Shown one piece after another: positions 26,924-35,296 of a DNA stretch of 64,000 bases. Both the position numbers and the translations under genes were made by a program. The notes below the pieces were generated by a model. The model was not told where the DNA came from and did not search any database. It saw nothing but the letters and a program-made list of their open reading frames with translations. Every line of letters starts with the position of its first letter. The first letter of the stretch is position 1. This stretch comes from Liquorilactobacillus hordei DSM 19519 (GTDB lineage: Bacteria > Bacillota > Bacilli > Lactobacillales > Lactobacillaceae), in NCBI RefSeq assembly GCF_019443985.1, contig NZ_CP049303.1, positions 868,001 to 932,000 on the forward strand, read 5' to 3'.

Positions 26924-27532
26924 ATGGAAAATTATTATTACTCAAAAAACCCAGAAGTTGTTCATGAAGAAAAGAAATGGGATTTTGATATCTTAGGGAA
27001 CAAAATTAATTTTGTGACAGACAATGGTGTTTTCTCAAAGACAACTGTTGATTACGGTTCAAGGGCGTTACTTGATAATGTAAAAATTGAGTCGATGCAA
27101 GAAGGCAGGGTTTTGGATCTTGGCTGTGGATATGGACCAATTGGTTTAGGAATAGCGAAGAAAAACTCAAAGTTAATTGTTGATATGGTAGATGTTAATG
27201 AATTGGCTCTTTCACTAGCAAAAAAGAATGCAGAATTAAATGAAATTGAAAATGTTAATATTTGGGAATCTAGTGTGTATAGTAAGATTGAGCGGACAGA
27301 CTATAATTTGATTGTCTCTAATCCCCCAATTCGTGCAGGAAAGAAGATTGTTACACAAATTTTGGCTGAAGCAATTAATCATCTTAGTGTGGGTGGCAGA
27401 CTAGTTATAGTAATCCAAAAAAAACAAGGGGCGCCGTCTGCGAAGAAAACAATGGAAGAGGCATTTAACAATTGTGAGGTAATTGCAAGAGACAAGGGTT
27501 ATTTTATTTTAGAAAGTATCAAAGGTGTTTAA
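26924..27532 (+). CDS. Class I SAM-dependent methyltransferase (RsmC-like small domain)
   Basis: A 202-residue methyltransferase. Motif I is VLDLGCGYGPIGLGIAKK, motif II VDMVDVNELAL and the catalytic-type motif IV IVSNPPIRAGKK (NPP), which marks N-methyltransferases of the RsmC/RlmG/YbxB group acting on a base amino group in RNA. It corresponds in length to the C-terminal catalytic half of RsmC. ATG 26924 follows GGCAGGAA. It is divergent from nrdHIEF and 15 nt ahead of tadA, likely cotranscribed. The exact RNA target is unknown. Confidence 0.86.
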   Translation: MENYYYSKNPEVVHEEKKWDFDILGNKINFVTDNGVFSKTTVDYGSRALLDNVKIESMQEGRVLDLGCGYGPIGLGIAKKNSKLIVDMVDVNELALSLAKKNAELNEIENVNIWESSVYSKIERTDYNLIVSNPPIRAGKKIVTQILAEAINHLSVGGRLVIVIQKKQGAPSAKKTMEEAFNNCEVIARDKGYFILESIKGV

Positions 27533-27547
27533 AGTTGGAGGTAGATT

Positions 27548-28039
27548 TTGATTTTAAGTGATCTTCAAAAAGAATTCTTTATGAAAGAGGCCATCTATGA
27601 AGCAAAGAAAGCAGCCACAGTTGGTGAAGTTCCAATTGGCTGTGTGATTGTGATGGGCGATAAGATTGTGGGACGAGGACACAATCTTAGAGAACATGCG
27701 CAAGATGCAACGATGCATGCTGAAATATTAGCAATTCAAGAAGCAAATGCTTTTTGTAAAAGTTGGCGTTTGCCTGAAGCTCAGCTATTTGTAACGTTGG
27801 AACCGTGTCCGATGTGCAGTGGGGCAATTCTTAATTCAAGAATTGAACGGGTTTATTATGGAGCAATGGACCCCAAGGCAGGAACGGTTGGTTCGTTAAT
27901 GAATTTGTTGGACGATCATAGGTTTAACCATCAGGTGATTGTTGAAAAAGGATGCTTAGAAAATGAATGCGCACAGATGCTCAAGTCTTTTTTTAGGGAT
28001 ATCAGATTAAAAAAGAAGAAATCAAAACGAAAAGACTAG
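27548..28039 (+). CDS. tadA: tRNA-specific adenosine deaminase
   Basis: A 163-residue zinc enzyme that converts A34 of tRNA-Arg(ACG) to inosine. The cytidine-deaminase fold motifs are HAEILAIQEA (catalytic HAE) and PCPMCSGAILNSRIERVYYGA (PCxxC zinc ligands). The TTG at 27548 is 5-6 nt after GGAGG. The lysine-rich tail (RLKKKKSKRKD) is typical of lactobacillal TadA. It lies just before the SRP RNA gene, a conserved arrangement. Confidence 0.95.
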   Translation: MILSDLQKEFFMKEAIYEAKKAATVGEVPIGCVIVMGDKIVGRGHNLREHAQDATMHAEILAIQEANAFCKSWRLPEAQLFVTLEPCPMCSGAILNSRIERVYYGAMDPKAGTVGSLMNLLDDHRFNHQVIVEKGCLENECAQMLKSFFRDIRLKKKKSKRKD

Positions 28040-28070
28040 CATTTTTTCAGTAATTCATGTATCATAGAAT

Positions 28071-28152
28071 ATGCCGCAAGGCCTTGGGACAATGTTGTCC
28101 TTGTGAACCGTGTCAGGTCCGGAAGGAAGCAGCACTAAGCTCGGTTCGGCAT
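28071..28152 (+). ncRNA. ffs: Signal recognition particle RNA (small bacterial type, 4.5S-like)
   Basis: The universally conserved core GTCAGGTCCGGAAGGAAGCAGCA is seen near 28112-28133, holding the SRP54-binding internal loops and the GGAA tetraloop. Flanks pair: ATGCCG (28071-28076) with CGGCAT (28147-28152), and GAACCG with CGGTTC. The RNA binds Ffh and targets membrane proteins. TAGAAT at 28065-28070 may be its -10. The mature 5' end may be a few bases inside the stated limits. Confidence 0.92.
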
Positions 28153-28178
28153 GTGTCTCAAGTTAATATGACATTTAT

Positions 28179-28210
28179 CTCCCGACTGCCTTGTGGTCGG
28201 GAGTTTTTTT
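28179..28210 (+). terminator. Terminator after the SRP RNA
   Basis: CTCCCGAC (28179-28186) pairs perfectly with GTCGGGAG (28196-28203) around a 9-nt loop, followed by seven T. dnaX starts only 27 nt later. Confidence 0.92.
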
Positions 28211-28236
28211 AAATTGCAAAAGATAGGAGTGTTAGC

Positions 28237-29961
28237 ATGGGATATCAGGCCCTATATCGTGTCTGGCGACCACAAAAATTTGTTGATTTAGTCGGTCAAA
28301 AGATGATAACTCAAACTTTACAAAATGCAATTATGACCAAGCAAACGAGTCATGCTTATCTTTTTACTGGGCCGCGCGGAACGGGTAAAACCTCAGCAGC
28401 AAAAATTTTTGCAAAGGTAATTAATTGTCATAATCAAAAAGATGGCGAACCTTGTAATGAATGTGCAACTTGTCAAGCAATTACTGAAGGACGATTGAAT
28501 GATGTGATTGAAATTGATGCTGCATCTAATAATAGCGTGGATGAAATTCGTGACATTAGAGATAAAGTTAAGTATGCACCGACACAGGCTGACTACAAGG
28601 TATACATCATTGATGAAGTTCATATGCTTTCAACAGGCGCCTTTAATGCATTGCTGAAAACACTTGAAGAACCACCTAGTAATGTGGTCTTTATTCTGGC
28701 AACGACTGAACCACATAAAATCCCGGCGACAATAATATCGCGTACGCAAAGATTTGATTTTAAAAGAATTACTAATGATGATCTTATTGCGAGAATGCAA
28801 TATATTTTGACAGAAAAAAAGTTTGAGTATGAGGAGCGAGCACTGCGAGTTGTTGCAAAAGCTTCGGCTGGTGGAATGAGAGATGCGTTAAGTATCTTAG
28901 ATCAGGTGCTTTCTTTTGGCAATGATGTTGTAACACTAGAGAATGCATTATTAGTAACAGGAAGTGTGAAACATGAGCAGCTCAATCAATATCTTAAACT
29001 TATTTTTGCAGGTGATACTGCTGCTGCGTTGCAAACACTGCAAGAGGTAATGGCTGAAGGAAAAGATGCGAATCGTTTAGTAGAAGACGTTATTGATTAT
29101 TGTAGAGACTTATTATTGTATCAAGCTTCGCCAAATATTGTTGAGCAAAATAGTTTATTGGACATCGATGAGAACTTTAAAACTTTAGCAGAGCAAACGG
29201 ATATCAATTCATTATATAAAGCAATTGATATTTTGAATGAACAGCAGCAAAATATGCGATTCTCTACGCATGCAGATATCTATCTTGAAGTCTTGACTGT
29301 CAAATTAACACAATTAACAAAAAAAGTTGAAATCAATGCACCAACAGAATTGTCTAGTGCATCTCAAGAAGAAATCACAGAACTAAAAATGCAAGTAAAA
29401 GAATTAAAAAAAGTTGTTGATAATTTGCAGAAAAATCCAGAACAGCGAGTTGCTCCAGTCAAAGAAAAGAAAGTGCCTGTCAGAAAAAAGAACAGTACAG
29501 TAATTGATTTGAAAAAAGTATATCCGATACTTGCCGATGCAACTAGAAATGATTTGATAAAATTAAAGGATATCTGGCCAGATCTAATGAATATGTTATC
29601 TGTTACGCAACGTGCTATTATGAATGTTAGTAAGCCTGTAGCTGCTAGCGCAAAAGGTGTCATTGTAAGTTTTGATTATGATTTTTTGTTTGAAAAGGCA
29701 GATGGCAATACAGTACTTAAGGATAGTTTGACTCAAGGATTGGAACGACTAATCGGACAAGATTATAAAATGGTCTTTATGCCAAAGGAAAAATGGCCAG
29801 AAATTAGGAAAAAATATCTTACCGAACACCAAGACGTTTCTGAAAAGGATCAACAATCTGACAGCAAAGATAAAGAAGAAGTAGAAGATCCACAAATTAC
29901 TGCTGCTAAGCAATTTTTTGGTGAAAATTTTAATCAAATAGTGAAAATAAAAGAAGACTAA
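28237..29961 (+). CDS. dnaX: DNA polymerase III gamma/tau subunit
   Basis: A 574-residue AAA+ clamp-loader subunit. Walker A is [12 protein letters not shown] near residue 45, the zinc site is [16 protein letters not shown], Walker B/DExH is [10 protein letters not shown] and the sensor motif is [19 protein letters not shown] charged linker with coiled coil (about 370-425) and the tau-specific C-terminal domain (about 430-574) follow. ATG 28237 follows TAGGAG. It starts the dnaX-ybaB-recR row. Confidence 0.96.
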   Translation: MGYQALYRVWRPQKFVDLVGQKMITQTLQNAIMTKQTSHAYLFTGPRGTGKTSAAKIFAKVINCHNQKDGEPCNECATCQAITEGRLNDVIEIDAASNNSVDEIRDIRDKVKYAPTQADYKVYIIDEVHMLSTGAFNALLKTLEEPPSNVVFILATTEPHKIPATIISRTQRFDFKRITNDDLIARMQYILTEKKFEYEERALRVVAKASAGGMRDALSILDQVLSFGNDVVTLENALLVTGSVKHEQLNQYLKLIFAGDTAAALQTLQEVMAEGKDANRLVEDVIDYCRDLLLYQASPNIVEQNSLLDIDENFKTLAEQTDINSLYKAIDILNEQQQNMRFSTHADIYLEVLTVKLTQLTKKVEINAPTELSSASQEEITELKMQVKELKKVVDNLQKNPEQRVAPVKEKKVPVRKKNSTVIDLKKVYPILADATRNDLIKLKDIWPDLMNMLSVTQRAIMNVSKPVAASAKGVIVSFDYDFLFEKADGNTVLKDSLTQGLERLIGQDYKMVFMPKEKWPEIRKKYLTEHQDVSEKDQQSDSKDKEEVEDPQITAAKQFFGENFNQIVKIKED

Positions 29962-29975
29962 GGAGAAGATTAATT

Positions 29976-30290
29976 ATGATGCGTGGAATGGGAAATATGC
30001 AAGGTATGATGAAACAAATGCAAAAGATGCAAAAAAACATGAAGAAGGATCAAGAAGAACTTGAGAAGACAGAGTTTATAGGAAAATCGGCAGATGACTT
30101 AGTAGTTGTAACGTTTGATGGAAAAAAAGAAATGAAAGATATTCAAATCAAACCTGAGGCAGTCGATCCTGATGATATTGATATGCTACAAGATTTAGTA
30201 ATAATGGCGGTCAATGATGGGATTACAAAGATTGAAAAGGAAACACAACAAAAAATGGGTAAATACGCACAAAATATTCCAGGATTTTAA
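29976..30290 (+). CDS. YbaB/EbfC family nucleoid-associated protein
   Basis: A 104-residue DNA-binding protein of the YbaB/EbfC family, a dimer with a tweezer shape. The N-terminus is a Met/Gln/Lys-rich helix ([19 protein letters not shown]) typical of lactobacillal YbaB, followed by the beta-sheet core ([24 protein letters not shown]). The first ATG of an ATG-ATG doublet at 29976 lies 10 nt after AGGAG. The dnaX-ybaB-recR order is conserved across bacteria. Confidence 0.94.
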   Translation: MMRGMGNMQGMMKQMQKMQKNMKKDQEELEKTEFIGKSADDLVVVTFDGKKEMKDIQIKPEAVDPDDIDMLQDLVIMAVNDGITKIEKETQQKMGKYAQNIPGF

Positions 30291-30320
30291 AATACAACTT
30301 AGGCAGAGAGGAATGTTAAT

Positions 30321-30920
30321 ATGCAATATCCAGAACCAATTGCCAAATTGATTGATAGTTACTTAAAATTACCTGGAATTGGTGAGAAAACAGCAACGCG
30401 TTTAGCCTTTTTCACAATCGATATGCAAGAAGACGATGTCGCGGATTTTGCACAGTCGTTAGTTGCTGCAAAAAAAGATTTACATTATTGCAGCATTTGC
30501 GGAAATATAACCGAGAGTGATCCATGTATCATTTGTGCTGATAGACAACGGGATCAGACAAAGGTAATTGTTGTCGAACAGCCCAAAGATGTGATGTCGC
30601 TTGAAAGAATGCGTGAATATCATGGGCTATATCATGTCTTGCACGGTGTATTATCACCGATGGAAGGTAAAGGACCAGAAGATATTAATATTACGGGACT
30701 AGTTAAAAGGCTCCAAAAAAATACAGACTTGAAAGAGGTAATTATTGCAACTAATGCGACTCCAGAAGGTGAAGCAACTGCAATGTATATCTCAAGACTA
30801 ATCAAGCCAGCACAAATAAAAGTTACAAGATTGGCCCATGGACTTGCAGTAGGCAGTGATATTGAATATGCAGATGAAATGACCTTATTTAAAGCTATTG
30901 AAGGACGCCAAGAAATTTGA
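30321..30920 (+). CDS. recR: Recombination protein RecR
   Basis: A 199-residue recombination mediator acting with RecF and RecO to load RecA at gaps. The helix-hairpin-helix [14 protein letters not shown] is near residue 20, the zinc finger [16 protein letters not shown] near 57 and the Toprim domain starts with [14 protein letters not shown]. Length and order match the family. ATG 30321 follows GAGAGGAATG. It is followed 8 nt later by yaaL. Confidence 0.96.
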   Translation: MQYPEPIAKLIDSYLKLPGIGEKTATRLAFFTIDMQEDDVADFAQSLVAAKKDLHYCSICGNITESDPCIICADRQRDQTKVIVVEQPKDVMSLERMREYHGLYHVLHGVLSPMEGKGPEDINITGLVKRLQKNTDLKEVIIATNATPEGEATAMYISRLIKPAQIKVTRLAHGLAVGSDIEYADEMTLFKAIEGRQEI

Positions 30921-30928
30921 GAGGATGA

Positions 30929-31174
30929 TTGGGATTGTTTGGCAAGAAAAAGCAAAAGCTAAGAAAAGAATATGATGAGCACTTACTTGATACAATTGAT
31001 CTAGCAGCTGCCCAATGGGAACATGCTAAACAGACTCAAAGAGCAGTTAGGGAAGAAGACAGTGAATTAATTGCTCAAACAATGCTTGAAGGTGCGAAGT
31101 ATGCGTTTCTATATTTGGAAGCCCGCAGAAGAAAAGTTCATGGGCATGTCCAATCTTCGATAATTGAACATTAA
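30929..31174 (+). CDS. yaaL: YaaL family protein (DUF2508)
   Basis: An 81-residue, highly charged helical protein (MGLFGKKKQKLRKEYDEHLLDTIDLAAAQWEHAKQ...). It matches the DUF2508/YaaL family found after recR in Bacillota; function unknown. The TTG at 30929 lies after AGAGGATGA, 8 nt past the recR stop. The family is small and often absent from annotation, but position and sequence agree. Confidence 0.85.
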   Translation: MGLFGKKKQKLRKEYDEHLLDTIDLAAAQWEHAKQTQRAVREEDSELIAQTMLEGAKYAFLYLEARRRKVHGHVQSSIIEH

Positions 31175-31252
31175 TTTGAGGTTAAGATTGTTAGACAGCT
31201 AAAGATTAGTAAAGTAAAATAGAACTAAGAGTAAGTTAGTGAGGTCAAATGC

Positions 31253-31891
31253 GTGAGTGGGAAATTTGTAACTTTTGAAGGCCCAGAAGGTTCCGGGAAA
31301 ACCAGTGTCTTGAAGGGGATAGTTAGTTTATTAAGGAAATACAATAAGGAGTATCTATTAACGAGAGAACCGGGAGGTAACCGGATATCTGAAGCAATTC
31401 GCGATATTATTTTAGATACTGAATTGGTTGAGATGGATGCCCGAACGGAGGCATTGCTCTACGCGGCAGCGCGAAGACAGCATTTAATTGAGAGTGTTTT
31501 GCCGGCATTGAGACAAGAAAAGTTAGTTCTTTGTGATCGTTATGTAGATAGTTCAGTTGCTTATCAAGGAGCTGGGAGAGCCTTAGGTGAAGCAGAAGTC
31601 TTGCAAATGAATCTTTTTGCTACTGAGGGACTTACTCCAGATTTTACTTTTTATTTTGATTTATTGCCGGAGATAGGATTAAACCGCATTAAGGAACACA
31701 GACAAAATGAAATAAATAGACTTGATAAGGAGTCTTTGGATTTTCACAATAAAGTCCATGCTGCGTATCTAAAACTTGCACAGGATAATCCTGAACGAAT
31801 TATTGTGATTGATGCTTCTCTTCCTCTAGAAGAAGTTATTGAACTCACAGTTAATCAAATGAAAATAAAATTACCAGATCTTTTTAAATAA
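31253..31891 (+). CDS. tmk: Thymidylate kinase
   Basis: A 212-residue P-loop kinase phosphorylating dTMP to dTDP. Walker A is EGPEGSGKTSVL, the DRY-type motif is LCDRYVDSSVAYQGAGR, and the TREPGGNRISEAIR loop binds dTMP. The lid region carries RQNEINRLDKES. GTG 31253 has GAGG 9 nt upstream; a nearby ATG at 31250 is out of frame. It functionally links with dut and nrd in dTTP supply. Confidence 0.95.
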   Translation: MSGKFVTFEGPEGSGKTSVLKGIVSLLRKYNKEYLLTREPGGNRISEAIRDIILDTELVEMDARTEALLYAAARRQHLIESVLPALRQEKLVLCDRYVDSSVAYQGAGRALGEAEVLQMNLFATEGLTPDFTFYFDLLPEIGLNRIKEHRQNEINRLDKESLDFHNKVHAAYLKLAQDNPERIIVIDASLPLEEVIELTVNQMKIKLPDLFK

Positions 31892-31917
31892 GGGTTCAAA
31901 GATGGAGGGAAAAGAAA

Positions 31918-32247
31918 ATGAAAATGATCATTGCGATTGTCCAAGATAAAGATAGTAATCGGTTAAGCAATTTGTTTATTGAATCTAATATTCGTGCAAC
32001 GAAATTATCAACAACTGGTGGTTTTCTAAAATCAGGTAATACAACATTTATGATTGGGATTGAAGAAGAACGAATTGATGAGGTTCTAGAACTTATTCGT
32101 GAAACATCAAGAACACGAAAACAATTCATGACACCGCCGATTAATCTAGATGCTTCAATGGATTCCTCTGCCGCTTACCCAGTAGAGGTTCAAGTCGGGG
32201 GAGCAACAGTTTTTGTTTTACCAATTGATTCTTTCCAACAATTTTAG
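31918..32247 (+). CDS. darA: PII-like cyclic-di-AMP receptor DarA (PstA/YaaQ)
   Basis: A 109-residue PII-like trimeric signal protein that binds c-di-AMP. The sequence MKMIIAIVQDKDSNRLSNLF...TKLSTTGGFLKSGNTTFMIGIEEE is diagnostic: in the family, ligand-binding residues lie in the TTGGFL and GNTT segments. The long T-loop region (about 60-90) follows. Downstream effectors are unknown in the family. ATG 31918 follows ATGGAGGG. The tmk-darA-holB order is conserved. A KimA-like K+ importer, another c-di-AMP-responsive family, is at 56027. Confidence 0.93.
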   Translation: MKMIIAIVQDKDSNRLSNLFIESNIRATKLSTTGGFLKSGNTTFMIGIEEERIDEVLELIRETSRTRKQFMTPPINLDASMDSSAAYPVEVQVGGATVFVLPIDSFQQF

Positions 32248-32258
32248 GTTTTTAAATT

Positions 32259-33254
32259 ATGGACGAAATTAATGAAATTCAAAAGCAGCAACCAGTTTTA
32301 ACGGATTACTTTGCTAATGTGATAATGCAAGAGCATCTAGCGCATGCATACTTGCTGACTGGCCCAAAAGGGATTGGCAAACGAACATTAGCGCTATGGG
32401 TTACCCAAGGAATCTTTTGTCAAAATAAGACTGCGGGTAGCCCTTGTTTGAATTGTGAAGAATGTCGAAGAATTGCAAGTGGCAATCATCCTGATGTTGT
32501 GCATGTTGCTCCTGATGGCTTATCAATCAAGGTTGAGCAGATTCGTTTCTTGAAGTCGGAATTTAGTAAGAGTGGGGTCGAAGGTAACCAAAAAGTTTTT
32601 ATTATTGAGGACGCTGACAAAATGACAGTAAGTGCCGCTAATGGATTATTGAAGTTCTTAGAGGAGCCTAGTGGTAATGTAGTTGCCTTTTTGCTGACAG
32701 AATCAGTAAATCGAATTTTACCGACAATTGTATCACGATGTCAATTGTTTGAACTTGCGAAACCGACTAGTGCTCAGTTAACTGCGACGTTAAGAAAAAC
32801 AGGAGTTACGGCAGATAAAGCAATCATTTTAGGAAACTTAGCTGATAGTTCGGATGAAGCAAAAAAAATAGCGACAAATGAAGATTTTGATAAGCTTGTT
32901 CAAAATGTGTGTGTGTGGTATTTACATGTTTTACAAGATGATGCAAGATGTTTTGTGGAAGTTCAGATGAATTTAATGCCACTTGTAAATAATAAAGATG
33001 ATGAAGTTATTCTATTGAATTTAATAATCTTACTTGTTAAAAATTCAATATCTGTATATTATGGTGAAAAGGATAATATTTTTGTGAAATTTCAAGCGGA
33101 CTTCACAGAATTAATAGAAAAATTGACAGCTGAAAAAGTTACGGAAGCTGTTGAATTAGTTCTAGCAACGAGAAAACGGTTAATGGTGAATGTCTCGTTC
33201 CAGAATGTTATTGAAGCATTGACGATTGATTTAAGTCAATGTTATCACTCATAG
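32259..33254 (+). CDS. holB: DNA polymerase III delta-prime subunit
   Basis: A 331-residue AAA+ clamp-loader subunit. GPKGIGKRTLALW resembles Walker A, the zinc site is CQNKTAGSPCLNCEECRR, and FIIEDADKMTVSAANGLLKFLEEP precedes the sensor-like SVNRILPTIVSRCQ. The ribosome site before ATG 32259 is weak; the 11-nt gap from darA suggests coupling. It works with DnaX to load the beta clamp. Confidence 0.93.
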   Translation: MDEINEIQKQQPVLTDYFANVIMQEHLAHAYLLTGPKGIGKRTLALWVTQGIFCQNKTAGSPCLNCEECRRIASGNHPDVVHVAPDGLSIKVEQIRFLKSEFSKSGVEGNQKVFIIEDADKMTVSAANGLLKFLEEPSGNVVAFLLTESVNRILPTIVSRCQLFELAKPTSAQLTATLRKTGVTADKAIILGNLADSSDEAKKIATNEDFDKLVQNVCVWYLHVLQDDARCFVEVQMNLMPLVNNKDDEVILLNLIILLVKNSISVYYGEKDNIFVKFQADFTELIEKLTAEKVTEAVELVLATRKRLMVNVSFQNVIEALTIDLSQCYHS

Positions 33255-33268
33255 ATGAAGGTGATTTT

Positions 33269-33613
33269 TTGAACAAGCGAGAATTATATGATGGATTCTC
33301 CGATTTGGGTGCAGAAGCTCAGAAGATGATTGAAAAAATCGAGCTCATAAAAGCAGAGATGACAAAAGTCATTGAAAAAAATGCAGAATTAGAGATTGAG
33401 AACCAGCATTTGCGAGCACATCTAAAAGAATTAGAAGAACAAAAGCAATCTGATGAACAAAGCGGATTGTCTAAATCACGCAAAAATTTAGAGATGTTAT
33501 ATGAAGAAGGATTCCATGTGTGCAACGTTGACAGCATGTATGGAACGAGAAGAATTAATGACGAACCATGTGTCTTTTGCCAAGATGTAATTTACGGGGA
33601 GAGACGACAATGA
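33269..33613 (+). CDS. yabA: DNA replication initiation control protein YabA
   Basis: A 114-residue negative regulator of replication initiation that bridges DnaA and the DnaN clamp. The N-terminal leucine-zipper-like coiled coil (about 10-70) is followed by a C-terminal zinc-binding domain with HVCN...CVFC (His-Cys and Cys-x-x-Cys). The TTG at 33269 gives MNKRELYDGFSDL and has GAAGGTGA upstream; a longer reading from 33239 overlaps holB without a ribosome site. It overlaps rsmI by 4 nt. Confidence 0.93.
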   Translation: MNKRELYDGFSDLGAEAQKMIEKIELIKAEMTKVIEKNAELEIENQHLRAHLKELEEQKQSDEQSGLSKSRKNLEMLYEEGFHVCNVDSMYGTRRINDEPCVFCQDVIYGERRQ

Positions 33614-34500
33614 CATTAGAAAAAATGAGCAGTTATCATCAGAAAAATCTTCAGGGGGTTCTTTATTTGGTGCCAACTCCAATTGGTAACCTGGGAGACA
33701 TGACATACAGAGCTGTTGAGGTGCTTAAGCAAGTTGATTTGATTGCTGCGGAAGATACGCGCAATACTCAAAAATTATTGAATCATTTCGAGATAAAGAC
33801 ACCACAGATTAGTTTCCACGAACATAATACACAGGCGAGAATTCCTCAACTGATCAAGAAGTTAACCGAGGGAATTACAATCGCGCAAGTTAGTGATGCG
33901 GGAACTCCTTCAATTAGTGATCCTGGGCATGAATTGGTTGTAGCATGCATTGATGCAGGCATTCCAGTTACTCCATTGCCAGGAGCAAACGCGGGTATCA
34001 GTGCGCTGATTGCTTCAGGAATAGATCCACAACCCTTTACCTTCATTGGTTTTATTTCACGGCGAAAAAAAGAAAAAGAAGAACAGTTGAAGTCTCTGGC
34101 AAAAAAGAGAGATACATTAATTTTTTATGAGGCACCGCACCGTCTGAAGAAAACATTGGAATCCTTTCAGACTTTTTTTGGTGGTGCAAGAAAAATTGTT
34201 TTGTGCAGAGAGCTTACCAAGAGATATGAAGAATTCATTAGGGGCACGATTGCCGAGGCACTCGAGTGGGCTAAAGAAGATCAAGTTCGAGGAGAGTTCT
34301 GCATTATTATAGAAGGAAGTCTAAACGACTTAGAAGAGACAGTGGGAGAGACAGCGAGCGAAGTTCCATTAGAAGAACAAGTCTCTAACCTAATTAATGA
34401 AGAAAATTATCGACCAAATGATGCAATTAAGGAAATTGCAAAGAAAAATAATTTAAAAAAACAAGTAGTTTACAATACTTTTCATCATATTGATGTATAG
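33610..34500 (+). CDS. rsmI: 16S rRNA (cytidine-1402-2'-O)-methyltransferase
   Basis: A 296-residue tetrapyrrole-methylase-fold enzyme that methylates the ribose of C1402 in the decoding centre. Motifs: LYLVPTPIGNLGDMTYRAVEVL, AAEDTRNTQKLLNHF, VSDAGTPSISDPGHELV and PGANAGISALIASGI. The ATG at 33610 follows GGGGAGAG and overlaps the yabA stop (ATGA); the extension from 33568 is inside yabA. It closes the replication/repair row. Confidence 0.95.
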   Translation: MTLEKMSSYHQKNLQGVLYLVPTPIGNLGDMTYRAVEVLKQVDLIAAEDTRNTQKLLNHFEIKTPQISFHEHNTQARIPQLIKKLTEGITIAQVSDAGTPSISDPGHELVVACIDAGIPVTPLPGANAGISALIASGIDPQPFTFIGFISRRKKEKEEQLKSLAKKRDTLIFYEAPHRLKKTLESFQTFFGGARKIVLCRELTKRYEEFIRGTIAEALEWAKEDQVRGEFCIIIEGSLNDLEETVGETASEVPLEEQVSNLINEENYRPNDAIKEIAKKNNLKKQVVYNTFHHIDV

Positions 34501-34517
34501 GGAAAGATGGCGGTTTT

Positions 34518-35261
34518 TTGGGCGAGAATATTTTTAGTGAACCCCATAAGATTTTGTTTTATGAGACTGATCGTACTAGAAGGACAACAATCGGGATGCT
34601 AGTAAATATCTTGATGCTGACTTCACAAGATCAGAGCATTGAGTTGGGATTAACTGAAGAGAAGTTAAATGAAAAAGGATATGGCTGGGTAATAACACAA
34701 CATATTCTGAAAATTGAAAGATTACCTGTATACGGTGAGAATATAAGGATATTTACGAGAGCGGATTCGTACAACCGATATTTTTGTTATCGTGATTTCT
34801 GGATTGAGGACGAAAAAGGAACGGTTATTGTGAAAATGCACAGTATCTTCGTTTTGATGGATCAGAAGAAAAGAAAGATTGCACGCTTACTACCAGAATT
34901 CATTGAGCCATATAAGAGTGAATATACTACTAAGATTGAGCGCGTACCTGACCCCAAGATTGATGAGACTAGCCAATTGATTTCAGAGAAAAACTATCGA
35001 GTACGGTTTATGGACATTGACTCAAATCAGCATGTTAATAATGTTCATTATTTTGATTGGATGATTGATGGGCTAGATGAGAATTTCTTATTAACACACA
35101 CGCTTGTAGAAATGAATATTAAGTATAAGCGTGAGGTTCATTACGGTGAGATGGTTAATACCGAGACTAGGATGGCTGAAAATCAGTTGATAACTTATCA
35201 TTTGGTTAAAGCGGGCGAAGAAGAAAGTTGCTATGCTTGCTGTACATGGGGAAAAAAGTAA
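34518..35261 (+). CDS. Acyl-ACP thioesterase (FatA/FatB-like double hotdog)
   Basis: A 247-residue protein of the bacterial acyl-ACP thioesterase family (PF01643), which releases fatty acids from acyl carrier protein. The first hotdog half holds FYETDRTRRTTIGMLVNILM and the second FMDIDSNQHVNNVHYFDWMID, with the Asp/Asn/His cluster typical of the active site. The TTG at 34518 is 17 nt after rsmI; the ribosome site is poor. A terminator hairpin that once followed it is split by the ISL3-family element. The acyl-chain preference is unknown. Confidence 0.87.
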   Translation: MGENIFSEPHKILFYETDRTRRTTIGMLVNILMLTSQDQSIELGLTEEKLNEKGYGWVITQHILKIERLPVYGENIRIFTRADSYNRYFCYRDFWIEDEKGTVIVKMHSIFVLMDQKKRKIARLLPEFIEPYKSEYTTKIERVPDPKIDETSQLISEKNYRVRFMDIDSNQHVNNVHYFDWMIDGLDENFLLTHTLVEMNIKYKREVHYGEMVNTETRMAENQLITYHLVKAGEEESCYACCTWGKK

Positions 35262-35274
35262 AAATAAAAAAACT

Positions 35275-35290
35275 ATAGGCTAGGTTAAAA
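35275..35290 (+). terminator. Left arm of a terminator hairpin split by the ISL3-family element
   Basis: ATAGGCTAGGTTAAAA at 35275-35290 is complementary to TTTTGACCTAGCCTAT at 36743-36758, apart from one mismatch. Removing the element and one target copy restores a hairpin of the GGCTGGGTCAAA family with the AATTTAAT target as its loop. Confidence 0.75.
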
Positions 35291-35296
35291 TTTAAT

